Assembly: GCA_038231495.1 (NCBI GenBank)
Contig: JBBRLG010000036.1
Location: forward strand, 1 to 23,915
Direction of reading: 5' to 3'
Length of the DNA: 23,915 nt
Source: JBBRLG01 sp038231495
Lineage (GTDB): Bacteria; Planctomycetota; Planctomycetia; Gemmatales; Gemmataceae
Below are positions 15,608-23,821 of this stretch, piece after piece; within the stretch, counting starts at the first letter, position 1, and each line of letters begins with the position of its first letter. The notes beneath the pieces were generated by a model. That model was not told where the DNA came from and did not search any database. It saw only the letters and a list, made by a program, of their open reading frames with translations. Position numbers and translations under genes: made by a program.

Positions 15608-16945
15608 TTACTTCTTGTCGCCGCCGCCGAAGATCGACCAATGGCTCGGGGTCTTCGCGGCGTCGGCCGGCTTGTAGCCGACTTGCTGCACGTCCGCCTT
15701 CGTGCCGGCCTTGCCGACCGGGCCGACCGGCGGCAACAACGGCTGGGCCGCACCGCCTGGCAGCGCGGGCATGTTGGCCGGGGGCGCCTGGAAGGGGGCA
15801 CCGGGCAGCGGTTGCATGCCGGGGGGCATACCGGGGCCGCCCATCATGCCGCCGGGACCCATTGCGGGCGGCAGCGGCGGCCGCGGGGCGTAGGCGTTGG
15901 GGGCGTCCATCGCCGGCGTGTTCGGCGCTTCCAGGTCGCCGTTGCCCAGGCGGATGACGAGCAGGATGCTGCCGCGGCGGTGCGCCTCGGCGATCGGGTC
16001 GGCACCCGGCTCCAGCCGCGACGACACCACTTCGTCCGGACCCGTCGAGGCCAGGTCCTGGAACTGCGGATCGGGCAGGTAGATTACCTTCACGACGTAG
16101 TTGCCGGACGCCACCTGCTGAAAGTCGTCGTCGGTGAAGCTGACCGGCACGGCACTGTGGGCCAGGAACGTACTGGTGCGGTTGTTCGTCGGCACCACTT
16201 CCAGGGTCGGGTACAACTCGACGCCGGGCCGGTTGGGGATGTCGCTCAGCTTCAGGCGGTAGATGGCCGCCTGGGTGAAGTTGTAGCGGCCCGGCGCTTC
16301 GAGGTACTGGCTGGTGAAGTTGGCCTTGCCGTCGGGCGTCGGGGCGTACCAGCTAATTTTCATGCCGCCGGGGCCGACGAAGCGGACCTGGGTGCGCTGC
16401 ACACCGTTGGGCGCGCCGCGGCCGTTGGCGGCGCCGACGGCGGCGACCGCACCGGGCGGATAGCAACCGGGGCCGGCCAGGCCGGGCGGCATCATGCCGG
16501 GCATGGCGGCCATGCCGGGCGGCGCGATGCCGGGGGGTGGGCCTTCCATGCCGGGAGGACCGCCGAAGCCCTGGACCTGCATGATCCCGTTCGGGCCGGG
16601 CTGGCCGTTCTTCGCCAGGGTCTGCTGGAAGATGTCCAACGGCATGCTGGTACTCATCATGCGTGCGGCCATCGCGGCGTCGGGCCGGACCGCGGCATAC
16701 GGCCCGTTGGGGGCGACGGGCTGTCCCCACGGTCCGACCACGCCGGGCACGCTGGCGACCTGGCGAGCGCCGCAGTGGGCGCCGTCCGGTCCGCAACCGG
16801 CGGCCGGGCCGCCCGGGCTCCAGGCCTGGCTCATGTAGCCGCCACCGCCGCCGCCGCCGCCGCCACCGCCGCCGCCGCCGGCATCCATGGTCACGCAGCC
16901 GCTGAGCGCGGCGAGCAGCACCATAGCACCCGTTGTCCTTTTCAT
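15608..16945 (-). CDS. Poly-Gly lipoprotein, paralogue of the downstream gene
   Basis: This 445-residue lipoprotein starts at ATG 16945, preceded by AGGGGGA; a longer frame starting at 17077 would displace the signal peptide. Its signal ends in ALSGC with Cys17 as the lipid anchor, followed by a run of 14 Gly residues (about 23-36). A Pro/Gly/Met-rich region fills residues about 40-200. Residues about 205-365 form the domain shared with the gene at 13827-15464: YRLKLSDIPNRPGVELYPTLEV, VPVSFTDDDFQQVASGNYVVKVIYL and SILLVIRLG. The tail is again Pro/Gly/Met-rich. It is probably an envelope protein; function is not recognised. The two genes likely form an operon despite the repeat between them. 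Confidence 0.8.
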   Translation of the reverse strand: MKRTTGAMVLLAALSGCVTMDAGGGGGGGGGGGGGGYMSQAWSPGGPAAGCGPDGAHCGARQVASVPGVVGPWGQPVAPNGPYAAVRPDAAMAARMMSTSMPLDIFQQTLAKNGQPGPNGIMQVQGFGGPPGMEGPPPGIAPPGMAAMPGMMPPGLAGPGCYPPGAVAAVGAANGRGAPNGVQRTQVRFVGPGGMKISWYAPTPDGKANFTSQYLEAPGRYNFTQAAIYRLKLSDIPNRPGVELYPTLEVVPTNNRTSTFLAHSAVPVSFTDDDFQQVASGNYVVKVIYLPDPQFQDLASTGPDEVVSSRLEPGADPIAEAHRRGSILLVIRLGNGDLEAPNTPAMDAPNAYAPRPPLPPAMGPGGMMGGPGMPPGMQPLPGAPFQAPPANMPALPGGAAQPLLPPVGPVGKAGTKADVQQVGYKPADAAKTPSHWSIFGGGDKK

Positions 16946-17092
16946 ACCATCCCCCTGCTTACGGCGTCCGGCCAACGGCTCGACGCCGGCCCAAAATACG
17001 TACCGCGCCCCAACTCCCCGACCGTCTACGGTCCCCCAGCAGGGAGGGTGCCGGTTCGCTTTTTTGTGTTCGATCACCCGTGGTTATAGTTC

Positions 17093-17098
17093 GGCCGT
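17093..17098 (-). promoter_or_regulatory. Possible -10 box of the lipoprotein gene
   Basis: On the minus strand, TATAAC at 17093-17098 is a good -10 box but has no convincing -35 box. It would give a leader of about 140 nt to the ATG at 16945. Confidence 0.25.
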
Positions 17099-17145
17099 CC
17101 GCCAGGTGATTCTTTCGTCAAAATCGGAAAAGTTTGCCAACGAGT

Positions 17146-17195
17146 ATTGCCGCTTGCGGCTGAGCGCCGTTGAGCGCTCAGCCGCAAGCGGCAAT
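17146..17195. repeat. 50-bp GC palindrome at the purC stop
   Basis: Two perfect 22-nt arms (17146-17167 and 17174-17195) flank a 6-nt loop. It carries the GCCGCTTGCGGCTGAGCGC core shared with the copies at 8510 and 9292. The right arm overlaps the purC TGA stop (17195-17197) by one base, so it may shape the 3' end of the purC mRNA. Confidence 0.9.
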
Positions 17196-18079
17196 CAGGG
17201 AAGCAAGTCCCCGGTCAACTTCTCATACGCCTCGACATACTTCTCCCGCGTCCGTTGCACCACCTCCGGCGGCAACGACGGCGGCGGGCTGTTCTTGTCC
17301 CACCCCGTCGTCTCCAGCCAGTCGCGCACGAACTGTTTGTCGTACGACGCCGGACTGGTGCCGACGCGGTAGCCGTCCGCCGGCCAGAAGCGCGAGCTGT
17401 CCGGCGTCAGCACCTCATCGATCAGGATCGTGTCGCCGTTCGGCAACCGGCCCCACTCGAACTTCGTATCGGCGAGAATAATACCGCGGCCGCGCGCGTA
17501 TGCCGCCGCCCGTTGATAAACGTCAATACTCCGCGCCCGCAACGCTTCCGCGACGGCCGGACCGGTTATAGCGCTCATCTGCGCGAACGAGATGTTTTGA
17601 TCGTGGCCGCTCTCCTCCTTGGTCGCCGGCGTGAAGATCGGATTTGGCAACGGCGAACTCTGTTGCAGCCCTGCCGGCAGTTGCAGGCCGCAGACGGTGC
17701 CGTGTTCGCGGTACTCCTTCCAGCCGGAGCCGGCCAGGTAGCCGCGCACCACGCACTCCACCGGCACCACCACCGCCTTGCGCACCACGCACGTCCGCCC
17801 CGCCAACAGCCCGGCGTTCTCCGCGAATGGCGAACCCAATGCCGTCACGTCGGTGCCGAGGAGATGGTTCGGCACTTGCAAATGTTTCAACCAGAATAAA
17901 GTCAGCGCGGTGAGCACGCGCCCCTTGTCGGGAATGGGCGTCGGCAGCACCCAATCGAAGGCACTCAACCGGTCGGTTGCAACGATTACGAGGCGGTCGC
18001 CAAGGTCGTAAATGTCGCGCACCTTGCCGCGGCGACACGGAATCCTCGGCAGCGACGTTTCAAATACGGGTTGTAACAT
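17195..18079 (-). CDS. purC: SAICAR synthase (purine biosynthesis)
   Basis: This 294-residue protein is phosphoribosylaminoimidazole-succinocarboxamide synthase. It joins aspartate to CAIR with ATP hydrolysis in purine synthesis. Signature segments are RRGKVRDIYDLGDRLVIVATDRLSAFDWV near the N-terminus, VVRGYLAGSGWKEY, NPIFTPATKEESGHDQNISF, and GIILADTKFEWGR followed by LIDEVLTPDSSRFW. The end is complete. ATG at 18079 has AGAGGG upstream; a longer frame to 18262 adds sequence without homology and is rejected. Length is normal for the family. It stands alone and is divergent from the acyl-CoA synthetase, with no other purine gene in the window. Confidence 0.95.
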   Translation of the reverse strand: MLQPVFETSLPRIPCRRGKVRDIYDLGDRLVIVATDRLSAFDWVLPTPIPDKGRVLTALTLFWLKHLQVPNHLLGTDVTALGSPFAENAGLLAGRTCVVRKAVVVPVECVVRGYLAGSGWKEYREHGTVCGLQLPAGLQQSSPLPNPIFTPATKEESGHDQNISFAQMSAITGPAVAEALRARSIDVYQRAAAYARGRGIILADTKFEWGRLPNGDTILIDEVLTPDSSRFWPADGYRVGTSPASYDKQFVRDWLETTGWDKNSPPPSLPPEVVQRTREKYVEAYEKLTGDLLP

Positions 18080-18402
18080 CAATGCCCTCTTTATAAGGCG
18101 AAATAAAGCAGCTTGTAATTGATGAAATATCGTCAATTTCCGCACTATGCCGCACAAAATGAGTAGAAAAGCGCGGTCGCACCGATTGTTTTCCCAACCC
18201 GCGCAGCTTATAATTGGTTGGCGAGAAGAGCAGAGAGGCCCTTTCGGAAAGCCGCCCCACAATCTCGGCCTTCCGGCCCGCAGCCATCTTACCGTTGCGC
18301 GTCCGCGCGTCGCCTCTCGATTATCCCATTCTCATCTCACCCTTGCACGCGGCAGCGCACCGGTCGTCTCGTGTCGCCCATTGGCCCCAGGGGGGTCCCG
18401 TC
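18080..18402. other. Divergent purC / acyl-CoA synthetase region
   Basis: This 323-bp intergenic region has lower GC around 18090-18160. It contains a strong plus-strand promoter (18186-18214) for the acyl-CoA synthetase and probably a minus-strand promoter for purC that I could not place with confidence. No riboswitch or coding sequence was recognised. Confidence 0.4.
18186..18214 (+). promoter_or_regulatory. Promoter of the acyl-CoA synthetase
   Basis: TTGTTT (18186-18191), a 17-bp spacer and a perfect TATAAT (18209-18214) form a strong sigma70-type promoter. The expected start near 18221 leaves a leader of about 180 nt. Confidence 0.65.
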
Positions 18403-20097
18403 ATGGTTCCGTATCCCGTCCGCGACAACTTCCACCCGGAACCGGCCACCTGGCGGCAGACCTGGCTCGACGCCTACCCTTGTGATATGCCGACGCACGT
18501 CCCCTATCCACGGGTGCCGCTCTCGGCCCTGCTGAACACGACCGCCCAGCGCTTCCCCGGACGCGCCGCCTGCACCCTCTACGGCCGTGCCACGACGTTC
18601 GCCCAGCTCAACGACCAGGCGTGGCGGTTCGCCCGCGCGCTGACCGACCTCGGCGCGAAAAAGGGCCGCTGCGTCGGCCTCTTGCTGCCCAACATCCCCG
18701 AATACCTCGTCGCCTTGCAAGCGACCTGGCTGACCGGCGCGACGGCGTTGCAAATCAGCCCGCTCATGGTCGCCGAGGAGGTCGGCCACTGGCTGGAGGC
18801 GACCGACTGTCACATCGTTGTCACTCTCGACCTGCTCGCGCCCGCCGTCATGGGCACGCTAAAAAAAGGGCCGCTGGAGCACGTCGTGCTCACGTCGCTG
18901 GCCGAGCGCATGGACGTGTGGCGCGGCGTGCTCTACCGGCTGGAACGCCTGCGCCGCAGCGGCATCCTGTACTTGCCGGAGGACGCCCACCAGCACCGCT
19001 TCGACCACCTGGTACGCGGCGGCCCGCTGTCGGAACCGGCCAAGGTTGAACCGGACGAAGACGTGGCCGTGATGGCCCCGACCGGCGGCACGACGGCGTC
19101 GCCCAAGGCGGTGCTGCTGACGCACCGCAACCTCGTCAGCCAGGCGATGCAGCTGCGCAACTGGTGCGCCGGCGACGACGGTGCCGAGAGTATTCTGGGC
19201 GTGCTGCCGTTCTTCCACACTTACGGCCTGTCGGTGTCGCTGTTGACCTCGTGGGCCAAGGGCAGCACATTGCACCTGTTGCCGCGCTTCGAGGCGCCGG
19301 CCGTGCTGCACCTGCTCGAAACGCGAAAGCCCGAACTGGTGCCCGCGGTGCCCGCGATGATCCAGGCGTTGAACGCCCGGATGCGCCTCGGCGGCAACCA
19401 CGACCTGTCGTTCATCCGCGCGGTCATCTCCGGCGCGTCGGCCCTGATGCCGACGGTCCGTGCCGAGTTCGAGGCCCACGGCCTCCGCGACGTGGTCGAG
19501 GGCTACGGCCTGACGGAGGCCAGCCCGGTGACGCACTCCAACCCGACCGGCCCGGCGAACCGGCCCGGCACGATCGGCCTGCCGGTGGCGGACACCGAAG
19601 CCCGCATTGCCGACCCGGACACGGGTGCCCCGGTACACGACGGCGCGGTCGGCGAGCTGGCGGTACGCGGCCCGCAAATCATGAAAGGTTACTTCAAAAA
19701 CCCGGAAGCGACGAAGCAGGTGTTGCGCGACGGCTGGCTGTTCACCGGCGACATCGCCCGCCGCGACCGCGACGGCTATTACACCATCGTGGACCGCAAA
19801 AGGGACATTATCAAAACGTCGGGTTTCCTGGTCTACCCGGCGGAGGTCGAGGAGATCATGAAGGCGTTTCCCGGCGTGGCGGAGGCGGCGGTGGTGGGCG
19901 TGCCGGACGTGGACCGCGGCGAGTTGGTGAAGGCGTTGATCGTGGCGCGAGCGGACTTGCACCTGGACATGGCAAAGCTGGAAGACTATTGCCGGCTGCA
20001 CCTGGGCAAGCACAAACGACCACGTCAGATCGAGGTGGTGCGCGAGTTGCCGAAGAATTTTCTGGGTAAGGTGCTACGGCGGAAGCTACGGGTGTGA
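18403..20097 (+). CDS. AMP-forming long-chain acyl-CoA synthetase
   Basis: This 564-residue protein is an ANL-superfamily adenylate-forming enzyme, probably a long-chain fatty acid:CoA ligase of the FadD type. The P-loop-like A3 motif is TGGTTASPK (about 227-235), a variant of SGTTGxPK. The others are GYGLTEASP (A5, about 367-375), TGDIARRDRDGYY (A7, about 448) and VDRKRDIIKTSGF (A8). The C-terminal catalytic Lys lies in GKVLRRKLRV (Lys556). ATG at 18403 has AGGGGGG about 8 bp upstream; a longer frame from 18214 begins at the promoter itself and is rejected. It would activate fatty acids with ATP and CoA for lipid synthesis or degradation; exact substrate is not determined by sequence. Confidence 0.88.
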   Translation: MVPYPVRDNFHPEPATWRQTWLDAYPCDMPTHVPYPRVPLSALLNTTAQRFPGRAACTLYGRATTFAQLNDQAWRFARALTDLGAKKGRCVGLLLPNIPEYLVALQATWLTGATALQISPLMVAEEVGHWLEATDCHIVVTLDLLAPAVMGTLKKGPLEHVVLTSLAERMDVWRGVLYRLERLRRSGILYLPEDAHQHRFDHLVRGGPLSEPAKVEPDEDVAVMAPTGGTTASPKAVLLTHRNLVSQAMQLRNWCAGDDGAESILGVLPFFHTYGLSVSLLTSWAKGSTLHLLPRFEAPAVLHLLETRKPELVPAVPAMIQALNARMRLGGNHDLSFIRAVISGASALMPTVRAEFEAHGLRDVVEGYGLTEASPVTHSNPTGPANRPGTIGLPVADTEARIADPDTGAPVHDGAVGELAVRGPQIMKGYFKNPEATKQVLRDGWLFTGDIARRDRDGYYTIVDRKRDIIKTSGFLVYPAEVEEIMKAFPGVAEAAVVGVPDVDRGELVKALIVARADLHLDMAKLEDYCRLHLGKHKRPRQIEVVRELPKNFLGKVLRRKLRV

Positions 20098-20106
20098 TTC
20101 AGTGTT

Positions 20107-20151
20107 TTGCCGCTTGCGGCTTTGCGGGATCCGCAAAGCCGCAAGCGGCAA
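20107..20151. repeat. 45-bp GC palindrome between convergent genes
   Basis: Two perfect 21-nt arms (20107-20127 and 20131-20151) flank a GAT loop. The outer part (TTGCCGCTTGCGGCT) matches the other three copies while the centre differs (TTGCGG instead of GAGCGC). It fills the 62-bp gap between the convergent synthetase and response-regulator genes. There is no T-tract, so intrinsic termination is uncertain. Confidence 0.88.
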
Positions 20152-20159
20152 TCAGGCCG

Positions 20160-20780
20160 TTACCCCTCTTTCCGGGCCTGCATGATCTTCTGTCCGGTTG
20201 CCATTTCCCGGTCGAAACAGGCCGGACACATGCTGTGCGTAAAACTGACCTCGGTGTGGGCGCCGAGGTATTCTTCCAGCCGTTGCCAGTAGTCGCCGTC
20301 GCTGCGAATCTTCTTGCACCAGCCGCAGATCGGCAGCAGGCCGCGCAACGTCTTGACCTGCGCCCGCTCGCGCTCCAATTCGAGGACGCGGGCCGCCAGG
20401 CGCTGTTGCAACTCCATCATCTTGGCGGCGATGTCGAGGCGGGCGGCCAACTCTTCTTCTTGAAAGGGCTTGCTGAGGTAATCGTTGGCCCCGCTCTTGA
20501 GGCCGGCGACGATGTTGGAGGTGCCACTACGGTGGGTCAGCAGCATCAGGTACGGCGACCGCAACGACGCGGCCTTTCGCACCTTGAGGCACAGTTCCGG
20601 CCCGCTGAAGCCGGGCATCTCCCAATCGAGGATGGCTAACTCCGGCGCGTCGGCCCTCTGCAAGACTGCCCACGCGGCCGTGCCGTCGTCCACGCCGATG
20701 ACGTTGTAGCCCCATTCGGCCAGGGTGTCTTCGAGCGCGAAGCGGGAAACCGCCTCGTCGTCCGCAACCAGGATTCGCAT
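20160..20780 (-). CDS. Response regulator with Cys4 C-terminal module
   Basis: This 206-residue protein has a CheY-like receiver domain (about residues 1-120) with the acidic pocket Asp7/Asp8, phosphoacceptor Asp52 (AILDWEMPG), Thr82 and Lys104 (LSKPF). A short helical linker (about 121-145) leads to a C-terminal module, LRGLLPICGWCKKIRSDGDYW...THSMCPACFD, with Cys152, Cys155, Cys185 and Cys188. This module recurs at the ends of many bacterial signalling proteins and looks metal-binding, but its role is not settled. No DNA-binding domain is present. ATG at 20780 with GGAAGG upstream is used instead of the longer start at 20819. The cognate kinase is not evident in the window. Confidence 0.88.
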   Translation of the reverse strand: MRILVADDEAVSRFALEDTLAEWGYNVIGVDDGTAAWAVLQRADAPELAILDWEMPGFSGPELCLKVRKAASLRSPYLMLLTHRSGTSNIVAGLKSGANDYLSKPFQEEELAARLDIAAKMMELQQRLAARVLELERERAQVKTLRGLLPICGWCKKIRSDGDYWQRLEEYLGAHTEVSFTHSMCPACFDREMATGQKIMQARKEG

Positions 20781-20868
20781 GGCGTTGCCTTCCCGCACCA
20801 GGGTTTTCAGGCCGTCCAACGGCGACGTGTAACCTTACTCTATTGCGCGGGACGGCGGTGGTTTATTC

Positions 20869-21004
20869 GTAACCGTTCACTCCCCCCCTTACGAAGGGGG
20901 GGTAGGGGGGGTGGAGCGGGTGCCCCGACCAACCACTGGCGCTCTTCACCCCCCCTGCCCCCCCTTCGTAAGGGGGGGAGAAGTTGATGACGGTGAACGG
21001 TTAC
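20869..21004 (-). mobile_element. MITE-like element, copy 4 (reverse)
   Basis: This 136-bp element has perfect 12-bp ends, GTAACCGTTCAC and GTGAACGGTTAC. It is flanked by the 8-bp direct repeat GTTTATTC (20861-20868 and 21005-21012). The long arm (GAAGTTGATGACGGTGAAC) is on the right, so it is in the same orientation as copy 2. The centre differs most from the other copies, while the C7/G7 hairpins are conserved. Its right-hand duplication overlaps the stop codon of the small ORF at 21007-21108. Confidence 0.88.
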
Positions 21005-21006
21005 GT

Positions 21007-21108
21007 TTATTCTTTCGGGTCCGTCTTTTCCGGTAAATCCTTCTTCGCGCCGCCTGGCGCGCCCAGCACGACGGACGCCAGGTCCACGGTCGGGTCGTCG
21101 GTACTCAT
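21007..21108 (-). CDS. Possible 33-residue protein downstream of the kinase
   Basis: This short ORF starts with ATG at 21108, 31 bp after the kinase stop and on the same strand. It has a reasonable Shine-Dalgarno sequence (CCGAGG, about 7 bp upstream). The product starts MSTDDPTVDLASVVLG and ends EKTDPKE; it is hydrophilic, acidic at the start and Lys/Glu-rich at the end. No family was recognised. The stop codon lies within the 8-bp repeat created by MITE insertion, so the original reading frame ended there or continued one copy further. Its position suggests co-transcription with the kinase gene. It could also be chance. Confidence 0.4.
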   Translation of the reverse strand: MSTDDPTVDLASVVLGAPGGAKKDLPEKTDPKE

Positions 21109-21138
21109 GGCAGCCTCGGCTCGTTCTCGGTCCCGACC

Positions 21139-23655
21139 TTAGCGCGTCAGGTCCCACAGCTTTACCGTCTGGTCCGCGCTGCCGGTCGCCAGGCGGGCAC
21201 CGTCCGGCGAGAAGGCCAGGGCCGTGATGTTCCCCTTGTGGCCGGTCGCGAAGGTGCGCACCTTGCCCGTGACACTGTCCCAGAGCTTGATTTCACCGGG
21301 CGGAGGCGCGGGGTTGATGCCGACAAAACGAGGCTTACCACTGGCCACGGCGACGCGCAGGTGGCCGTCCGCGCCGGTCGTCAGCGCGAACACCGTGCCG
21401 CCGGGAATCTTGTACGTGTCGCGCAACGTGACCCGCTGCTGTTTGGCGTCCACGTCCCACACCTTCACGGTGCCCCCCGGGCCTTCAAAGCCGTGCCGGT
21501 CATCGCTCGTGACGCGGACCAGGATTTTGCCGCCGACGCCGTACGCGACGACACCGCGCACGTCCGAGTGGCCGAGACCTAGCGCCTCCTTGTCCCCTTG
21601 CAGTAAAACCGGCTCGCCGGGGGCGTCCACCTCCCACAGGCGCACGCATTCTCCCCATTCATAACACCCCGCCGCCACCGTCTTGCCGTCCGGGGCGAAG
21701 ACCACCGCGTAGAGGCAACTGGGGAAGATTTTTTGCCAGGCGAACACGGCCGGCTTCTTGCCCTTGCCCAGGTCCCAAACCCGCAACGGACCGCCGCCCG
21801 CGGCCAGCCGCTTGCCGTCGGGGGAGAACGCCAGGCCATGGACCTCGGCGTCCGAGGGGTTGCCGGGCTTGTCCTTCGTGGAGAGCGTCTGCGGCTCACC
21901 CGCGGCCGTCAGGTTCCAGACCTTGATGGCGGCCTCGGAACCCAGGCCATAAGCCGCCCCGGCCAGGCGCTTGCCGTCGGCAGAGAAAGCCAACGCGCGC
22001 ACCGGATCGGCGAGGCGGAAAGGCGAACGATCCTCCTCCCCCGTGAGGCCGTTCCAGAGCCGGGCCTGGTGGTCGTCGGCCCCGGACGCCAGCCGCTTGC
22101 CGTCGGGGGAAAAGGTCAGGCACTGGATGTCGCCGGTATGGCCCTTGAGGTCCTCGATCAGACGGGCGGGTCCGTCGGCCGGCATCTCCGGCAGTTTGGC
22201 CACCGCGACCGGCAGGTCGAGCAGCGGCTTGCCCGTCTCAACTGCCCGACCGATCGGTTGGCCCGCCTCACCGTTGTCAGGGACGCCTGTCCTTTGTCCG
22301 ATAAACGTTAACAGGCTTGAGCCGACAATCCCCACACCCAAACAGAGAATGACGGAACCCACTCCGACCACCGCCGCGCCGAGCCAGAACAACTTCCTGC
22401 CGGTTCGGGCCGGAGGCGGGGCGGTCGCCGCGTGATACGTCTGCGTGGCGGGCAATTCCACCGCGACGGCAACGGGCACGGCGCTATAGGAAGCCAGTGC
22501 CTCGGCCACCTCCCGCGGCGTCTGGTAGCGGCGGGCGGGGTCTTTCGCCATCATTTTACGGCACACGGCGGCGAGGCTCGGCGGCACGTCGCCACGCAAT
22601 TCCTCCAGCGCCCGCGGCTCACTTATCTGGTGGTTACGGAACTTTTCCGCGAGCGTCGCCGCGGCGAACGGGGGCTGGCCCGCCAGCAGGTGGTAGAGGG
22701 TACACCCCAGGCTGTAGATGTCGCCGCGGACGTCCACGCCGTGCGCGTCGAGGATCTGTTCCGGGGCGATGTAGTCCGGCGTGCCCATGATCGCGCCGCT
22801 GAACGTGAGCGGGTCGCCCGCCGCCGTGGCCGCGGGCTGCTGCACCCGCACCAGCCCCAGGTCGAGCAGCTTGACCGTGCCGCCGTCCTCCGGGCCGGTC
22901 AACAGCAGGTTGCTCGGCTTCACGTCGCGGTGAACCAGGCCGCGCTCGTGGGCGTGTTGCAGCCCCAGCGCCGCCTGCCGTACCCAGTCGCCGACGCGCG
23001 CGGCCGGCAGCGGGTGCCCCTGCTTGACGCGCTTGCCCAGGTCGGTGCCGGGCAAAAACTCCATCGCGAAATAGAGGGCGCCGCCGGCCTCGTTGGCGTC
23101 GTGGACCTGGATGATGTTCGGGTGCGCCAGCGACGCCAGCGCCCGGATTTCGACGAGGAACCGCTGGCGGGCGGCGGCGTTGCCGCAGTGTTCCGGGCGG
23201 ACGATCTTGAGGGCGACGTAGCGCTGCATGACGGGATGAAACGCCTTGAACACCTGGCCCATGCCGCCCTCGCCGAGCCGTTCCGCCAGGACGTACGGCC
23301 CCAGCACCAGCTGCCGGCCGCGGCCCAGGAACAGTTCGTTGATTTGAAACGGCGTCGCCCAGCCGCGCAAGACCAACTCGCGCGCGAGGGACCGCGGCTC
23401 GTCAAACTCGTCGCGGCGGCGGTCGATCTCGTCGAGGTGTTGGCGTGGCAGCCAACCGGTGTCGCGGAGCAGGTCGAGCAGTTCCGCAACCGAGTCGATT
23501 CCCGGCGAGGTGGCAAAACGCGCGGGCGGCCGGGTCGCGTTGGGGTCGGGTTGCGACTGGGAAAGGCGGTTATCGGCCGTCGATCGCGGTTCGGTGGAAC
23601 CCGGCGCGCCGTCGGGCGAAGGGGCAGCAGTCCGGCCGTCGAGCGGTTGCGTCAT
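21139..23655 (-). CDS. Membrane Ser/Thr protein kinase with WD40 repeats
   Basis: This 838-residue protein has a Pro/Ser/Asp-rich N-terminus, a helical segment at about residues 53-115 and then a Hanks-type kinase domain at about 120-390. Visible motifs are the glycine loop LGEGGMGQVF (127-136), Lys150 in VALK, HRDVKPSN (catalytic Asp244), DLG at 265-267 replacing DFG, and GTPDYIAPEQ (291-300). A single transmembrane helix (about 422-450) follows. Residues about 500-838 contain about seven WD40 blades with SPDGKRLA and LWDL or VWDL endings. The outside WD40 domain may sense protein ligands while the kinase faces the cytoplasm. This layout is common in planctomycetes. Targets are unknown. A likely promoter lies at 23697-23726. 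Confidence 0.9.
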   Translation of the reverse strand: MTQPLDGRTAAPSPDGAPGSTEPRSTADNRLSQSQPDPNATRPPARFATSPGIDSVAELLDLLRDTGWLPRQHLDEIDRRRDEFDEPRSLARELVLRGWATPFQINELFLGRGRQLVLGPYVLAERLGEGGMGQVFKAFHPVMQRYVALKIVRPEHCGNAAARQRFLVEIRALASLAHPNIIQVHDANEAGGALYFAMEFLPGTDLGKRVKQGHPLPAARVGDWVRQAALGLQHAHERGLVHRDVKPSNLLLTGPEDGGTVKLLDLGLVRVQQPAATAAGDPLTFSGAIMGTPDYIAPEQILDAHGVDVRGDIYSLGCTLYHLLAGQPPFAAATLAEKFRNHQISEPRALEELRGDVPPSLAAVCRKMMAKDPARRYQTPREVAEALASYSAVPVAVAVELPATQTYHAATAPPPARTGRKLFWLGAAVVGVGSVILCLGVGIVGSSLLTFIGQRTGVPDNGEAGQPIGRAVETGKPLLDLPVAVAKLPEMPADGPARLIEDLKGHTGDIQCLTFSPDGKRLASGADDHQARLWNGLTGEEDRSPFRLADPVRALAFSADGKRLAGAAYGLGSEAAIKVWNLTAAGEPQTLSTKDKPGNPSDAEVHGLAFSPDGKRLAAGGGPLRVWDLGKGKKPAVFAWQKIFPSCLYAVVFAPDGKTVAAGCYEWGECVRLWEVDAPGEPVLLQGDKEALGLGHSDVRGVVAYGVGGKILVRVTSDDRHGFEGPGGTVKVWDVDAKQQRVTLRDTYKIPGGTVFALTTGADGHLRVAVASGKPRFVGINPAPPPGEIKLWDSVTGKVRTFATGHKGNITALAFSPDGARLATGSADQTVKLWDLTR

Positions 23656-23696
23656 GGGTCTGTCACCGGCACGAAAAGGGAAAGGGCGTAGCGGCT

Positions 23697-23726
23697 ATGG
23701 TAACGGCGTAGCGCGTGCGGTCGCAA
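23697..23726 (-). promoter_or_regulatory. Probable promoter of the kinase gene
   Basis: On the minus strand, TTGCGA (23721-23726), an 18-bp spacer and TACCAT (23697-23702) form a plausible promoter. The -10 box matches consensus at 4 of 6 positions. The start would lie near 23690, with a leader of about 35 nt. Confidence 0.4.
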
Positions 23727-23821
23727 CACCATTCGGGAGCGCCGCTGAATTGTTGCCGGAATGGCGCATGCGACTTCCTTACCGAGTACCCGTCTCGCCG
23801 CCGGACTCGGCCCGCGGTTTG

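Noticed and set aside
15641..17089. Plus-strand 482-codon open frame
   Set aside because: It lies opposite the poly-Gly lipoprotein gene and its translation is low-complexity Arg/Gly/His; it is a high-GC shadow frame.
22432..23691. Plus-strand 419-codon open frame
   Set aside because: It lies opposite the kinase domain, whose motifs are unambiguous on the minus strand.
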